A DNA stretch of 64,000 nucleotides from Ficedula albicollis (lineage: Eukaryota; Chordata; Aves; Passeriformes; Muscicapidae): assembly GCF_000247815.1 (NCBI RefSeq), contig NC_021678.1, positions 7,956,874 through 8,020,873 of the forward strand, read 5' to 3'. The notes below the pieces were generated by a model, which was not told the DNA's origin, searched no databases, and saw only the letters and a list, made by a program, of their open reading frames with translations. Shown here piece after piece: positions 13,906 to 29,150 of the stretch; the first letter of the stretch is position 1, and every line of letters starts with the position of its first letter. A program made the position numbers and the translations under genes.

Positions 13906-15721
13906 ACTAAAATTCTGCTTTAAAGTCCAGGCCTTTGCAAGAACAGTTCTGATCTGCCTCTTGTGTCAGCTGCACCTGGCATAGCATTCTCTCCTTTGGG
14001 GAGTTTTTCCTTTTTGCCAGCTTTCCAGCCAGTGTCCTCCCCATACCCTCCCCAAGAGCTAGTGAAAGGAGCCTCAGCACTGTCCAAGGACTTTCCATGG
14101 GCTGTGAGAACACATGGCCACATTTGTCACCACTCCTAAAAAACCTTTGGAGCGTGCTCCATGCTTTCAGTGGCAGATCTGCTTTATCATGTTTTCTTTC
14201 TCTTTCTTTCTAGGGGAAATAAATGAATGGGGAATCCTTAGAAGGACAGCAGCTCCTGGGTACCCCCAATCAGCTGCAAGGCAGGGAGCACAGACTTACT
14301 GACACCGTGCAAAATGCTTAGAAAAGCAACATTAATGTGATTGCTGTGGGCAAAGTCAGCAGCCCAAACACTGCTAATTGCTCCTGTGCCATCCCCAGTC
14401 CTCTGCTGTGCTCAGAACCAGCCCTGGCACCTGCAGCACTTCAGGACCACAGTCAGGACACACACCTGCCTACCAACAGCTTTTACACCTGGAGAGGTTT
14501 TTGTGATGTTTTATCCACATGCTTTACATAGTCTCAGGCATGGTAGTGCTCTCCTTTCAGCATTTTCCATAGAGACTTTATTTTTTTACTTTCATTACTT
14601 ATTACTTCTATATTGGTTCCTTGAGCAACAAAAGTAATTTGGCAGAGTCTGCAGGCACCTATAAAACCCAAAAGCAACTATACCACAGTGAAAGAAAATG
14701 GTCTTTGTATCCATTCCAAATTTATCACTGAAAAAAATAAAGCATTATATCATACTAAGTTTTTTTCTACTGTATTACTACTTTACTTTACATATTTTAA
14801 AATATTACTAAAAACACTTTCTAACTTAAGGTCATATAAACCCTGTAAGTCAATACATTCTTTTAAATGCTGACACTAGAGTTTTGAATCTTTCAAAAAT
14901 AGAAAAACAAAGTTACTGATGTCAGAAAGTACTAGCAAAACATTCTATTGTTGTCAAGGTTGCATATTTTGTGGAAAAGTTTCATGTACAAAGCTTCACC
15001 CAGCCCTCTACCTCCATGAATTTTCCCTTTACAGTCTGTTAGATGTATATCCTTCATGTCATCCTCCTACAGAAAGTGTCTGTTAATGGGTCACTGCTAC
15101 AGCTGAGAAAGACAAAATTAGATCTGTCTCAAAATTAAATATTTCATTCTTTTTGTTTATCTCCATCAGCCCTATGTAAACATTTCTATTCTGCACCCAC
15201 AAACTCTTCTGAATTCCTTTTCCTGATTTGTATCCATTTCGCTCTCCTACGGCAAGGATACTGTCTTTCCTCAAATATTACCTCTGCTAACACATCCTAA
15301 AGAAACTATTTGAACAGTGTCTAGGTTGTATAGAAATAAGAAATGATGAGCTAAGTCTCCAAGGAGGGCCTGGAGCTACAGAGCCCAAGGCAGAGTCTGT
15401 TGGGCAAAATTTCCTCTCAGAGGGGAATAGAAGGAATGAAGCTCACTTGGATCACCACCCTCATTTTTGCTACATCCTCCTTTAGCCTCATCAGTAGCTA
15501 AAACACCACCCCTTGTGCTGAGCTCAGGCCATCAGAGGCACATTGGTGTTCTTAAGGCTGATGATGCAGTGGCTCACGTGACATTTGAAGTCACATCATT
15601 TGTCTCAATTGCCTCACAAAACAACACGAGCCAAAACTGATTTTAGAGTTTTGAAATCAGATTCTTTATAATAATTGTTTGATGGACAGCATGAAGCAAA
15701 ATTGATTTTACAGAGTCAGAG
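13906..15721. other. Unique non-coding sequence
   Basis: No gene or recognised repeat. 14.55-15.0 kb is strongly AT-rich. Open frames are short and without domains. Confidence 0.55.
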
Positions 15722-15827
15722 ACTGATCTATCCAGCAGTGCGTAAGTCATCACCCAGTGCCTGCAGCCTGCAGTACTGATCTATCCAGCAGTGCATAAGT
15801 CATCACCCAGTGCCTGCAGCCTGCAGT
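15722..15827. repeat. Two-copy tandem duplication, 53-bp period
   Basis: The unit starting ACTGATCTATCCAGCAGTGC is present at 15722-15774 and 15775-15827, with one substitution seen (CGTAAG against CATAAG). Confidence 0.92.
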
Positions 15828-16187
15828 GAACTGGCACTTTTGAATGTCCTTTCCAAGCCCTTCTTGCATCCACTTGAATATGATTACAAGTGCTACGTAT
15901 GCATCAATTTGCTTAGTTATGATCAAAGGTTTAGAAAGAAACCCTTCTGAAGTGACTAAATCCATCTAAGTGAGAGGAGAAAGAGCAGCAGAAGAGTTAA
16001 AGTAGCAGAAAGAAGTTCCCATCAGCACAGCTACTGCTCTATAATAAATAGGGACAATCAAGGAGTTCCTGTTGGAGTCTGACAAAGCAGATTTTTTTCT
16101 CCGTTCACATCCTCTTTTGCACAACTTGCTTTTCAGAGCAGGACTCCTGGCCTGGAGACACAGGCAACACTTTGGATGCCCATCTAT
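15828..16187. other. Unique non-coding sequence
   Basis: A 360-bp spacer between two small tandem duplications. Nothing recognisable was seen on either strand. Confidence 0.5.
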
Positions 16188-16331
16188 GTCCCATGGCACT
16201 CAGTTTTTTTCGCCATTAATTACAAAGGTTGTCGGTGCAACACATTGGGAATGCTACAGTCCCATGGCACTCACAGTTTTTTTCGCCATTAATTACACAG
16301 GTTGTCGGTGCAACACATTGGGAATGCTACA
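16188..16331. repeat. Two-copy tandem duplication, 71-bp period
   Basis: The unit starting GTCCCATGGCACTCA is at 16188-16258 and 16259-16331. The copies differ by a 2-bp insertion (CACTCAGTTT against CACTCACAGTTT) and one substitution (TTACAAAGG against TTACACAGG). Confidence 0.92.
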
Positions 16332-19300
16332 ACAGCATTTCTGTCCAAGCCAATGCAACTTCAGAGACATTCACCTTCATTATACCAAGAAAGTGTTAAA
16401 AAATTCATTTAAACGTCTGTTACTCTGCTTTTTCATACTGGTTTAAATTAGGTGACTTTTATCAAGTTGTATCAGATTTGCAGCACGCTAATTGTCAGTA
16501 ATAAGAGTATTATCATAACGTTTTGGTAAGTCCTAAATAACCCCTTTGTTTTCCGCATATACTAATTTTAAAATTCTGATTTAAATATATAAATAACACC
16601 AGAAAGCAATCAAGATTTCTTCACTGCATGCTTCTCACAGGATAATTTCCTCATGCATATGCATTAAGACCAAAAGATGTGTTCTGCATACTGACAGTAG
16701 TTACACAGCTTGGTGTTCTGGGGTGCTGTGACAGGTCAACATTTTTTCATATTGAAAAAATGAACACTTTCTTTTTAATATAAAAAATATTATTTGCTTT
16801 AGTAAGTTCACTTTCTTATCAAAATTACAAAGAGCAAAGTATCTCCATGTAAAAAAAATCACCAATACTTCACAGAAAATGAATGTGTTTCCCTCCTCTT
16901 TCTTCTTTATCTGCCATTAAATTACATTCACACTTCTAGCACCACACTCCACTAAGTCCCATCACAAGAGAAAAATCATGATGTGTTATTGAATGTGGAA
17001 TCTGAGGATGGCACAGACAAACACAAGGTACTTAAATCATCTCCCCAGAGGAAAAACAGTGGTAATTCAGAATTAGAGTATTTTTTTCATTTGCTGCTGG
17101 AATATATCAGGTTTTGATTTGCAGCTAAAAACAAAAAATATTTTCAGCTGAAGTTTTTACAGAAAGTTCCACATTTTCCAGAAGTCACTTCTACTGATGA
17201 TATAAATACCAGCTGAGAAGTATTTGTAACAGCTGAAGGATATGCACAAACTTGCAGTATTTCTGGAAAAGAAACTTTCATTCCAGAAATTCGTAATAAA
17301 AAATTATATTATTACCCCATGCATGATTCATGGTATGCAGACTACATCCAAACAGAGCCATGTAGGTAAGGGGAGAGGACAGTTCTCTTCACAGATGTGA
17401 TTGCTAATAAGTAATGGTTTATATCAAACACTGAAAGAACTGTTCTCCTTGCACCACTGAAGTATTCTTAACAACTTACTGAGACTGACAATAAAAATGA
17501 TCTTGTTATTTTTTCCAGTATCTTAAAGTTCATCTCAGGGCATTTCTTTCATGAAGTTGTGTTTTAAGAGGAAGTACTCCTTGTCAGCAATGACTTAGTG
17601 AGCTAGGCCTGATTTTCAGAAAGGACCAGGCATTCTTCAGTGAACTGGGACATTTTTTTGAAAAGCAATTTAGTAACACCAAATTTCACTGAACATTAGT
17701 GTTTGTGGGTGTGGAAATGTCCTACCCTGCATTTTCTGCCAGTAGCTGAACCACTCACTGAATGCACTCACCCAACACACACGATATGTGCTAGCATCAC
17801 ACAAAATAGAGCAGCTTCAGCAGACTAATTTGGGCAGGTTCCAGCACAGATTTTTTGGAGCTGGTCAGTAGGAGAGTTCACACAGGGGCAGCAGCCCAGA
17901 TTGCCCCTGACAGAGGAGGGAGGGCTCTGCAAGGAGATCTCTCACTGCACAGAAGTCCCTCATTCCATACAGGATCTGGCCCTGTAAACACAGCTTGGGA
18001 TTTCTCAGAGCAGGAACTGAAGGAGAAGTAAGGACTTTTTGTGGGGTTTGTAGGTCCTGATAGTCCTTAGGCTCCAGCTGCCTAGCCTGGGGGTTTTTTC
18101 TAGGTGTACTCTGAAGAAAAACTGTATATGATAAGGGAATTTTGCTAACAGAACCACGATCAGCAGCACAATTAAATGTAGTCCACAGTTCCTTTTATGT
18201 CTTAGGCTCTGTCTCATAGAAAGCATTAGAGACAAGACATTTTCTCCCTGTGGATCTAATCTTTGCATTATTTAGAGAAGTGTTTTGTTGCCAATAAAGA
18301 GGCAAGAGCAGTGGAAAATAAAGGCTGAGGTTTGTTTGGAGGTAAACCTGTGTATGATGTCTGCCCAGGACAGCACCAGAAGATTCCAGGAAAACTCACT
18401 TACCCCATCCTTCATTCCCAGAGAGCCACAAATTACAAAGCTATCATTCAAATGCTATTTCCCTCAATCATTTATAAAAAATTTAAATATTCAGAGGAGC
18501 AAACAAAAAAACCCACACAAAATGAACTAAATTAATGGGACCACTTTGCTACTGCAAGTAGTACCCTCATTACTTACCTTCAGAAGAGGTAGGCAGGAAA
18601 GGCAAGGAGGTGAAAATTAATAACCTTCCAGCAGACAGCAGAGAGCTATCATGGGTTATGCAACCTAGGAATTTTTATCCACTCCCCCATCTTCCAGAAA
18701 GACATAATTAATTTACAGTCATTTTAACCTGCAAATGACACTTGTACAGTTGGGGGACTGACAATCAACTTCCCAGGCTGGCAGAGGGGTGCAGAAGTCT
18801 GAGTGTTGCAGCATTCCTGTGGATACATTGAAAAATATAATTTATGGGACCTCCTACCTTGTTAAGTGCAGTAGCTGTAACTCCACACAAGGCATGAGGG
18901 ATACACACATTTCCTTGGCAGAGAGTATTCAAAATTTTCAAATTAATTTTTCTAAAGAAAATAAATTAAACAGTCCTTTAAAATACTGCCTTAAGGGAGA
19001 TTAAACATAATACTTGCATCTCTGTGTTTTTACTCATAGGATGTGGTGGTGTGGACATACATGAACTAACTGGTGCATAATTTTATCTGCTTCAGCTTGC
19101 AGTAAAACTGGGACATGATGTACACAGTTTCTGCTAGAACCACTGTAAATTACAAAGGTTAATGACAGTTCTGTGAGGGAGAAAAAGACTAGGAACAGTA
19201 GATGTGTGTGTATATATGTATAATAATTCAAGGAATCACAGGTGACAAGGTCTCCTTTGCTGAAAAATTGTTTGAACAAAATGAGCCCACTTTAACAAGA

Positions 19301-19824
19301 TTGCAAATAGCAGACACCATTTTCAACACCTAGAATACCCAGAAAACAGCCCTAAACTTAGAAACCTCTCCATCTCTCATCACAAGTGCACTCAGGGCTC
19401 TAAGGACAACACTTACAAGTTGGAACTGCCAGTCTGAAGAGTGGGAGAGCCTTACAAAGGCTTAGGCTTAGGCTTCATGGAGCCAGACATTTTTGGGGGT
19501 CCTCCTGGGTTACTGAAGTAGCATTTAAGCATTTTAATTAGCAAATATCCTTAGTGTTTTTGTTAATGGAGGGCATATTCACCACAAGGTTTGTCTTCAA
19601 TCAGAATCTGCAATCTTGTCAGGTGACCCCACATAATTACCAGGAATTTTGTGACACAATTCCGTGAATTCCTTACAGCTGCACATTTCCATCCCCTTAC
19701 CCCACTCCTTTTTATCTCTTCTACAGCCTGGCCTTGCATCCAGCATCCCAGGATGGTGAATACCAGGCACTCCAAGAGAACAACCTCCAGGTCAGGTTTT
19801 GCTCAATAGAAAATAAAAAGAGGC
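16332..19824. other. Unique non-coding sequence
   Basis: About 3.5 kb of AT-rich single-copy sequence. No gene, RNA or identifiable transposon. Three GGCTTA units occur near 19461 but are too few to call a telomere-like array. Confidence 0.55.
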
Positions 19825-19916
19825 AGCTCCACTCAGTTCCTTAAGCAAAAGTACCCAGGCTGAAAAGATCAGCTCCATTCAGCTCCTTAAGCAAAAGTAC
19901 CCAGGCTGAAAAGATT
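19825..19916. repeat. Two-copy tandem duplication, 46-bp period
   Basis: The unit starting AGCTCCACTCAGTTCCTTAA at 19825-19870 is repeated at 19871-19916 with two substitutions (CACTCAGTTCC against CATTCAGCTCC). Confidence 0.92.
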
Positions 19917-20727
19917 CCTTTATTTACTGGGCAAGGAAGACATTTAGTACTTTGCAAAAGCACATGTGCAACCAGCCTTCTTTCTGCCAGTTCTGCCAAA
20001 GGGTCCCTTCCTCTTCACACCCTGTCCCACTTTTATGTATGGAGTCAGCAGTACCACGAACTAAAGGAACAACATTCTCTTTATAAAAGAGAATACATTT
20101 TTATAAAAGCAGCTGGTGCATGATTGTCCTCTCCACGTCAAAGGAAGAGTCTCTGCCTAAGAAATATCTGGGAGTGGCAGGCAGGAGAGTCACCCACCCT
20201 CCTCTAGTTTGGAGAAAATGCACAGGAGACATGCTTTTTCATAAAAGGTTAGAGAAGCAAGCTTAGGCATGATAAATATCTGGTTTAAAGAGGTAGAGAA
20301 ATGAAATAAGTGGTAATCAATTTGTTACCTCCAAGCTCGGGTACTTAAAAAGTTTTCTTGGTTGTAAAATGTGAAGTTAGTCAGGAGTTCATTTTATTTC
20401 TTGAGCAGCACAGTAAATATGAGCCTGCCTTCCGGGTGTGGGAGCTCTCCTCTTTTAGGGAGCAGCAGATGCCCTCAGGGCACTTGGTCATGTGATACTG
20501 TACCACAGAGCTAAAAATAGGGAATTGTGTCAGACTAGATTTATAAGAGATCACTTTCTCTGTGTGCAGACAGCTGGAATTTGGAATTATTTAGTTGCTT
20601 CCAATGCACAGAAGTGTTCCCTCCTGAACACCTTCAGAGGCCATAGAAAGTCCAGTGTAATACAACTGTAGCTATAGAACTGCCCCACTGCCACCCACCA
20701 GGGTAAAAAAAATAACAAACCCCAACG
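19917..20727. other. Unique non-coding sequence
   Basis: An 810-bp stretch leading to the second poly-G block. No gene or known repeat seen. Confidence 0.5.
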
Positions 20728-24587
<3,860 letters not shown>

Positions 24588-24682
24588 AAGTAAAAAAAAA
24601 AAACCCAAACAAACCAAAAACAACAGCAACAAGAACCCAAAAAAAACCAAAACAAAGCACCCCTCAAAAAAACAACAAAACA
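24588..24682. repeat. A-rich low-complexity tract
   Basis: A run of A and C only, nearly (AAAACCC/AACAAC-like), with an internal stretch of at least 11 A. It is strand-asymmetric (almost no T) and is typical avian low-complexity sequence. It could be an old retrotransposon tail, but no body is recognisable beside it. Confidence 0.8.
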
Positions 24683-26095
24683 GCAAGCTATGCTTGAAAA
24701 AAGTAATATTTAGAACTATATGATGTGACTTATGTGGACATCCTAAATATTAAGGCATTTTCTCCAAAACCTAACTGATATTTGGGATGGTGTCTTGCTC
24801 TCTAAAGTCCTGAGCCCACTCACTTCAATAACACAATAAAACAGATGTGCAAAACAGACAACTTTCTCCTTTCACATGCTTTGTTCTGCAGCCTCACCCA
24901 TGCCTGCTGTTTGTTTTGTTCTGCTCAGGTGCAGTTGTACCTGCAGCAAAGTTTAGCCAAGCCCAGCCTGGCCCAGCAGATCCAGTGCAAAGCCAAGCAG
25001 CAATCCAGACACCAAAGCAGGATGCTCAGCACCAATTAACTCACCCTGGGCTCAAAGTTCAAAGCCAAGCTGTGCCACACTGTAATCTGTGCCCCACGCA
25101 TTGCCATTGTGTTTTGCAGTCCTAAAATGCTGTTTTCTGTTTTTCCCTCCCAGTTTTACTTGCACTGATCTGACGTGCATCCATAAAGACGGGAAATGAG
25201 TTGGAGGATGCAGAAAGAATGTTAACGTTTTACTTATGCCGTTTTTATTTATATATGATGACCCAAAATAACTTCTGCATATAGATGTGGCTGTAAACAT
25301 TTGCTATATTTAAGCCAATTATTCTGACTTGATTTTTTTAAGATAATTATTCATGGGCTTAACACTTCCCTGAACTTTTCTAAAATCCAAGAAAGTCTTG
25401 CCTGTCAGCAGGGGCAGCCACTATTTTGCTTGAAAGGAAAAGATACTGAGGGACCAGGACTTAAGTTAAGTGAAAGCTGTAGCAGTAAAGGAGAATCAAT
25501 ATCAGACAGATAAACCTGATCCAGCTTGTGATCATAGTCTGTGGTCAGTCTTAAGCAATGCATTTTGGGAACAGTCCTTCAGAGACCTCAGCATTCCTTG
25601 TCAAAACATAAGCACCTCAGGAAAACACCAATCATTCTCCTGGGAGACACCTGTGATACACTCCCTATGTGGGACAGCACTTTTAGACTCCACAAAGGTT
25701 TTTCCAGCCCCTGGGGCTGAGACAGGCATGGTAGACAGCAGCTCTGCCTGATGTTTCTTCAGAAAAGCAACCAGCCTCTGCTTGCTTCTGCTGTAAATCT
25801 GGGGCACTGTATTCATTCCTCCCAACTGAATGCAAATCTCTGCCCAGAAAACCAGCCATACATGAGCCACACTCGGCCACGGCCCCCCAAGGCAGCTCAT
25901 TTGTGACAGAGCACATACACATGCACACAGCAGAATCTAATCTCAGTTAAGTCAAGGGTTTGCCTCAAGTCCGGAAAGGCCAAGGAGTTACTGCGGATAC
26001 GGCGCGTTATCTCCGGTAGCTTATGGAAAGCAGACACAGGCCTGCTGCATCCAAAGCTGCATCCACTGATCCCTCACCCCAGCTCTGCTGACCCC
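24683..26095. other. Unique non-coding sequence with a CpG-dense patch
   Basis: No gene recognised. The only unusual part is 25971-26016, which holds six CpG dinucleotides in about 45 bases, whereas the surrounding window is CpG-poor (see findings). Confidence 0.5.
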
Positions 26096-26213
26096 ACAGC
26101 CCTGCTGCAGGCAGCGCTCCCCAGCTCAGCACCAGGCTGGCACCCAGAGCCCTGACAGCCCTGCTGCAGGCAGCACTCCCGAGCTCAGCACCAGGCTGGC
26201 ACCCAGAGCCCTG
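26096..26213. repeat. Two-copy tandem duplication, 59-bp period
   Basis: The unit starting ACAGCCCTGCTGCAGGCAGC is at 26096-26154 and 26155-26213. The differences are in CGCTCCCCAGC against CACTCCCGAGC. The unit is GC-rich. Confidence 0.92.
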
Positions 26214-26807
26214 AATCCCAGCCACCATCTCCTGATCCATATGTGCCCAAGCAGCATCCCAGACTGCACAGCAGATGGCTGGGAACAGCTGCCCCTGAAA
26301 CACTCTGAGGAACATGAACGAGCACCAGGAGGAAAACAGAGATTCCCAGGCACTGCTTCCTCAGCAAAGGGCTAAGTTACTGCTTGATCTTCCAAGAACC
26401 AGAAAGCAGGCAAGCTCTTCTGCTCTCCCACAGAAACTCCTTGAAAAGTCATCAGTGTTACAAAGCTATAAAAATAGTGAGCAGACAGCACAAAGTGCAT
26501 TCAAGAGAAAATGCAAACAGCAAAAAAAAGGTAATTTAAAACCACTTTTATTCTACTCAGAATATGATTTCAATTCAAAACTGGCTCATAGTCCAGTACA
26601 AGGTGACATAAACCTTGAAAGCCTGAAGCATCACCCTGAAGAATATTTTCACTGACTTCCTCAGCAGAAATATCTTTTATCAAACATTGTATCAACAAAA
26701 CTAGATACATTCACAAGATTAAACTCAAAGGAGAACTATTGATTTTGAATCACCTTCTCAAAAGACAAAAAGAAAGATGAAATGAGAAGAGAAACAGCTA
26801 AAATACG
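26214..26807. other. Unique non-coding sequence
   Basis: A frame of 113 codons is open at 26314-26655 (plus). It is lysine- and glutamine-rich with no domain I recognise and no splice context. I treat it as chance. Confidence 0.45.
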
Positions 26808-26978
26808 CCTGAACTTTTTTTAAGAGGGTTATGTATAACTGCACAGGGCTGCCACAGGGGACAGCTGAGGCAAGAACACTTTCTGTTAGAAACCCTGAAC
26901 TTTTTTTAAGAGGGTTATGTATGTTATGTATAACTGCACAGGACTGCCACAGGGGACAGCTGAGGCAAGAACACTTTC
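26808..26978. repeat. Two-copy tandem duplication, 86-bp period
   Basis: The unit starting CCTGAACTTTTTTTAAGAGG at 26808 is repeated at 26894. The second copy carries an extra ~9-bp slip (TATGTATGTTATGTATAAC against TATGTATAAC) and one G-to-A change (CAGGGCTGCC against CAGGACTGCC). Confidence 0.92.
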
Positions 26979-27227
26979 ACAAAGCTTCTGCAGCTCTCAG
27001 GATTTCAGCAGAGGCAAGTTCAGCCGGGCTGGGGTGGCAGAATTGCTGGAAGTAGCAGCCTGCCTAGAGCAGGAGAGGAGTCTGCACAGCAGTGGGGCTC
27101 TCCCAGCCTCAGGAGCTCAGTGCAGCTAGCGAGGTCCTTAGGCAGACACAGCTGGGGGAAGAATCCCAGGCCAAAGGCCCAGGCTGGTGTGGCTTGGGTG
27201 GATGAAATCTGCTCACCTAATACAGAA

Positions 27228-27480
27228 TCATAAATGCTGGGAAAGAATTCTCAGGTCTCTGGTCCAACTGTTAACCCTGAACAGACGTGTTGACCATTAA
27301 ACCACGTCCCAGGTGCCACATCCATGAATAGGGGATGTGATGCCACCACTTCCCTGAGCAACCTGTTTCAATGCTTGACCACCTTTGCAAAGAAGAAATT
27401 TTCCCTAATTTCCACTCTAAACATCCCCTGGCACAACCTGAGGCCATTTCCTCCCTTCCTGTCACTTGTTACTGACACTG
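27228..27480 (-). repeat. Old CR1 LINE 3'-end relic (reverse orientation)
   Basis: CR1 landmarks appear in the right order but diverged: AGAATCATAAATGCTGGGAA, TCTCTGGTCCAACTGTTAAC, CCAGGTGCCACATCCATGAA, CCCTGAGCAACCTGTTTCAA TGCTTGACCACC, AAGAAGAAATTTTCCCTAAT and CACAACCTGAGGCCATTTCC TC ... CTTGTTAC. It is more diverged from the usual CR1 pattern than the copy near 13.2 kb and is therefore likely an older insertion. Non-functional. Confidence 0.8.
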
Positions 27481-28555
27481 ACCTTGACCTCTGGTAGTCC
27501 TTAGAGAATAGTAAGATCCCACTAATGTCTCCTCCAGGCAGGAGAAAAGGAGGCACAAAAGGAGCAAATTGAGGCATTTCCTGGATTTTAGTTCATTTCT
27601 TTCTTTGCCACTCTGCTTTTCTTCCTCTAACTCTTCAATTAACGAATGTGGAGTAGACAAGTCCTGCATGTTGCTATTGATGGCCACTTGTATTTATGGC
27701 TAGTGCTAAGTTGCAGTTGTGTTGTTTTCAACAGAAGTCCCCAGAAATGGAATCTCACTCATGTTACAGCCAGTCAGTTCCCAGCAAGCTGGCAGGCAAT
27801 GGGTGCTTCCTCATCTATTAAAAAATACACATTTAGCCAGCTAGCATACATGATTTCCTAAACACACTGAGTACACCTTACATCTGCAAAGAGATTTGCT
27901 GATAAATATCAATGCACTAAGAGTTTCCGTGCTGTGCTTTTTGATACAATTTTTAAGTGACAGACTGGGATGTTTTGCTCCTAAACAAGGCTTGGATACC
28001 TCTCCAGCAGAAAGAGAGCTGACAAAACAAAGGGTCAGGCTGTTTAGCTTTGAACAACCTCCTTGAAAGCTCTTGAAATTTCATTTGCTTTCAAGGAGAA
28101 CATTCAGTGGGAAAGAGATTGACTTTTCTGACCAGCTCGTATTGCCAGCTCTGCCAGCGACCCTGCTGTGAGACCTTCTGCAAGGCTTTGTTTCCCTGTG
28201 TCCTCTCTGACGCTTCACAAGTTTTTCTTATTTAGAAACAAGTTCTTCAGGAGGCTTTTTCTCACCACATATTTTTGCAAGTCTTGGCACAACTCATCCT
28301 GAATCTCTAGATGATGTCAAATAACACAGCTGTGACCCAGGCAAGGTGCATCCGCCAGGAACTCTCACCAGCAGCACTTCCACTGCTGGGGCTGGGGCCA
28401 GGTCCCAGCACAGCCCTTCCCTGTTGGGAAAGATGAACCAGGAAAACCTTACAAATATGAATGCTCAGATTCTGAAAATATAGAAACCATGAACGAGATT
28501 GAAATGAAAGCCACTTTTGAGATACCAAACCTCAGTTACTGAATAACCATAAGAC
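27481..28555. other. Unique non-coding sequence
   Basis: No gene or further repeat recognised. The first part may be a continuation of the old CR1 (an AGGCACAAAAGGAGC stretch) but it is too diverged to call. Confidence 0.5.
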
Positions 28556-28814
28556 AACAGGACGGCAGCTGAAAGTAATCCCCTCTTGATAGAACAATGC
28601 CTTCTGCTACAGAGAGGGTCCAAAGGTCAGAGACGACCTTGCTAGGGTCCAAAGAGTAGTTTTTAGAGTTTAAAGTGTAACACACTATGGTAATGTAAGG
28701 ATTCTTATAGGCTGTATGTAAATGCTATAGAATTTGTATCTCGTCTTAGATTGGTTAGTGGAAATTAGAATATTCATCACAGAAGAAGATTTATTGTATT
28801 GTAAACGAGAAAAT

Positions 28815-28950
28815 TGCTCTCTTACGCTCTTGCTCTTATTTTCTTACTCACTTACTTACTCTCTCTCCCCTCTCTTACCTTATTCTCTCACTCCCTCACC
28901 CTCTTACCCCATTGCTCTTTCTCTTACCCCCACTCTCTCTTTGTCCTACT
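28815..28950 (+). repeat. Polypyrimidine (CT-rich) tract
   Basis: About 135 bp that is almost entirely C and T, with only scattered A and G, mostly variants of CTCTCTTAC. It lies within the LTR-like element and could adopt triplex structure. Tracts of this kind are common in avian LTRs. Confidence 0.75.
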
Positions 28951-29059
28951 CTGGGCTGCAGCTAGCAGCACTTAGCAGGACGTACTCTCACCCTTACAAT
29001 CCTACTCTGGGCTGCAGCTAGCAGCACTTAGCAGGACTCTGTGTACTCTCACCCTTACA
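28944..29059. repeat. Two-copy tandem duplication, 56-bp period, within the LTR
   Basis: The unit starting TCCTACTCTGGGCTGCAGCT at 28944-28999 is repeated from 29000. The second copy has an extra TCTGTG-like insertion (GCAGGACGTACTC against GCAGGACTCTGTGTACTC). It sits immediately before the AATAAA signal. Confidence 0.9.
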
Positions 29060-29150
29060 ATAAATGCAACTGTAACACCAGCTTATACAGAGTGCTTGAG
29101 CTTTGTCCCTGAGGACCGTCCATCCCATCCGTCCATTCTAGGACTCCACA

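Larger units (their letters stand above)
28556..29150 (+). mobile_element. Solo-LTR-like endogenous retrovirus element
   Basis: The arrangement matches a bird ERV long terminal repeat. An AT-rich U3-like part includes TTTGTATCTCGTCTTAGATT and GGTTAGTGGAAATTAGAATA. A long CT-rich tract lies at 28815-28950. A polyadenylation signal AATAAA follows at 29059-29064, then a U5-like segment (GAGTGCTTGAGCTTTGTCCC TGAGGACC) that ends near CCACA at 29150. No internal viral genes lie beside it, so it would be a solo LTR. Borders are approximate because I could not find a convincing TG...CA pair with a target-site duplication. The family is not named, and it could instead be a partial element. Confidence 0.45.

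Noticed and set aside
19461..19482. GGCTTA repeats resembling a telomere-like motif
   Set aside because: Only about three units, and not the vertebrate TTAGGG sequence.
26018..26033. 16-base match AGCTTATGGAAAGCAG shared with 63333-63348
   Set aside because: One 16-mer coincidence is about what is expected by chance when comparing all positions of a 64-kb window.
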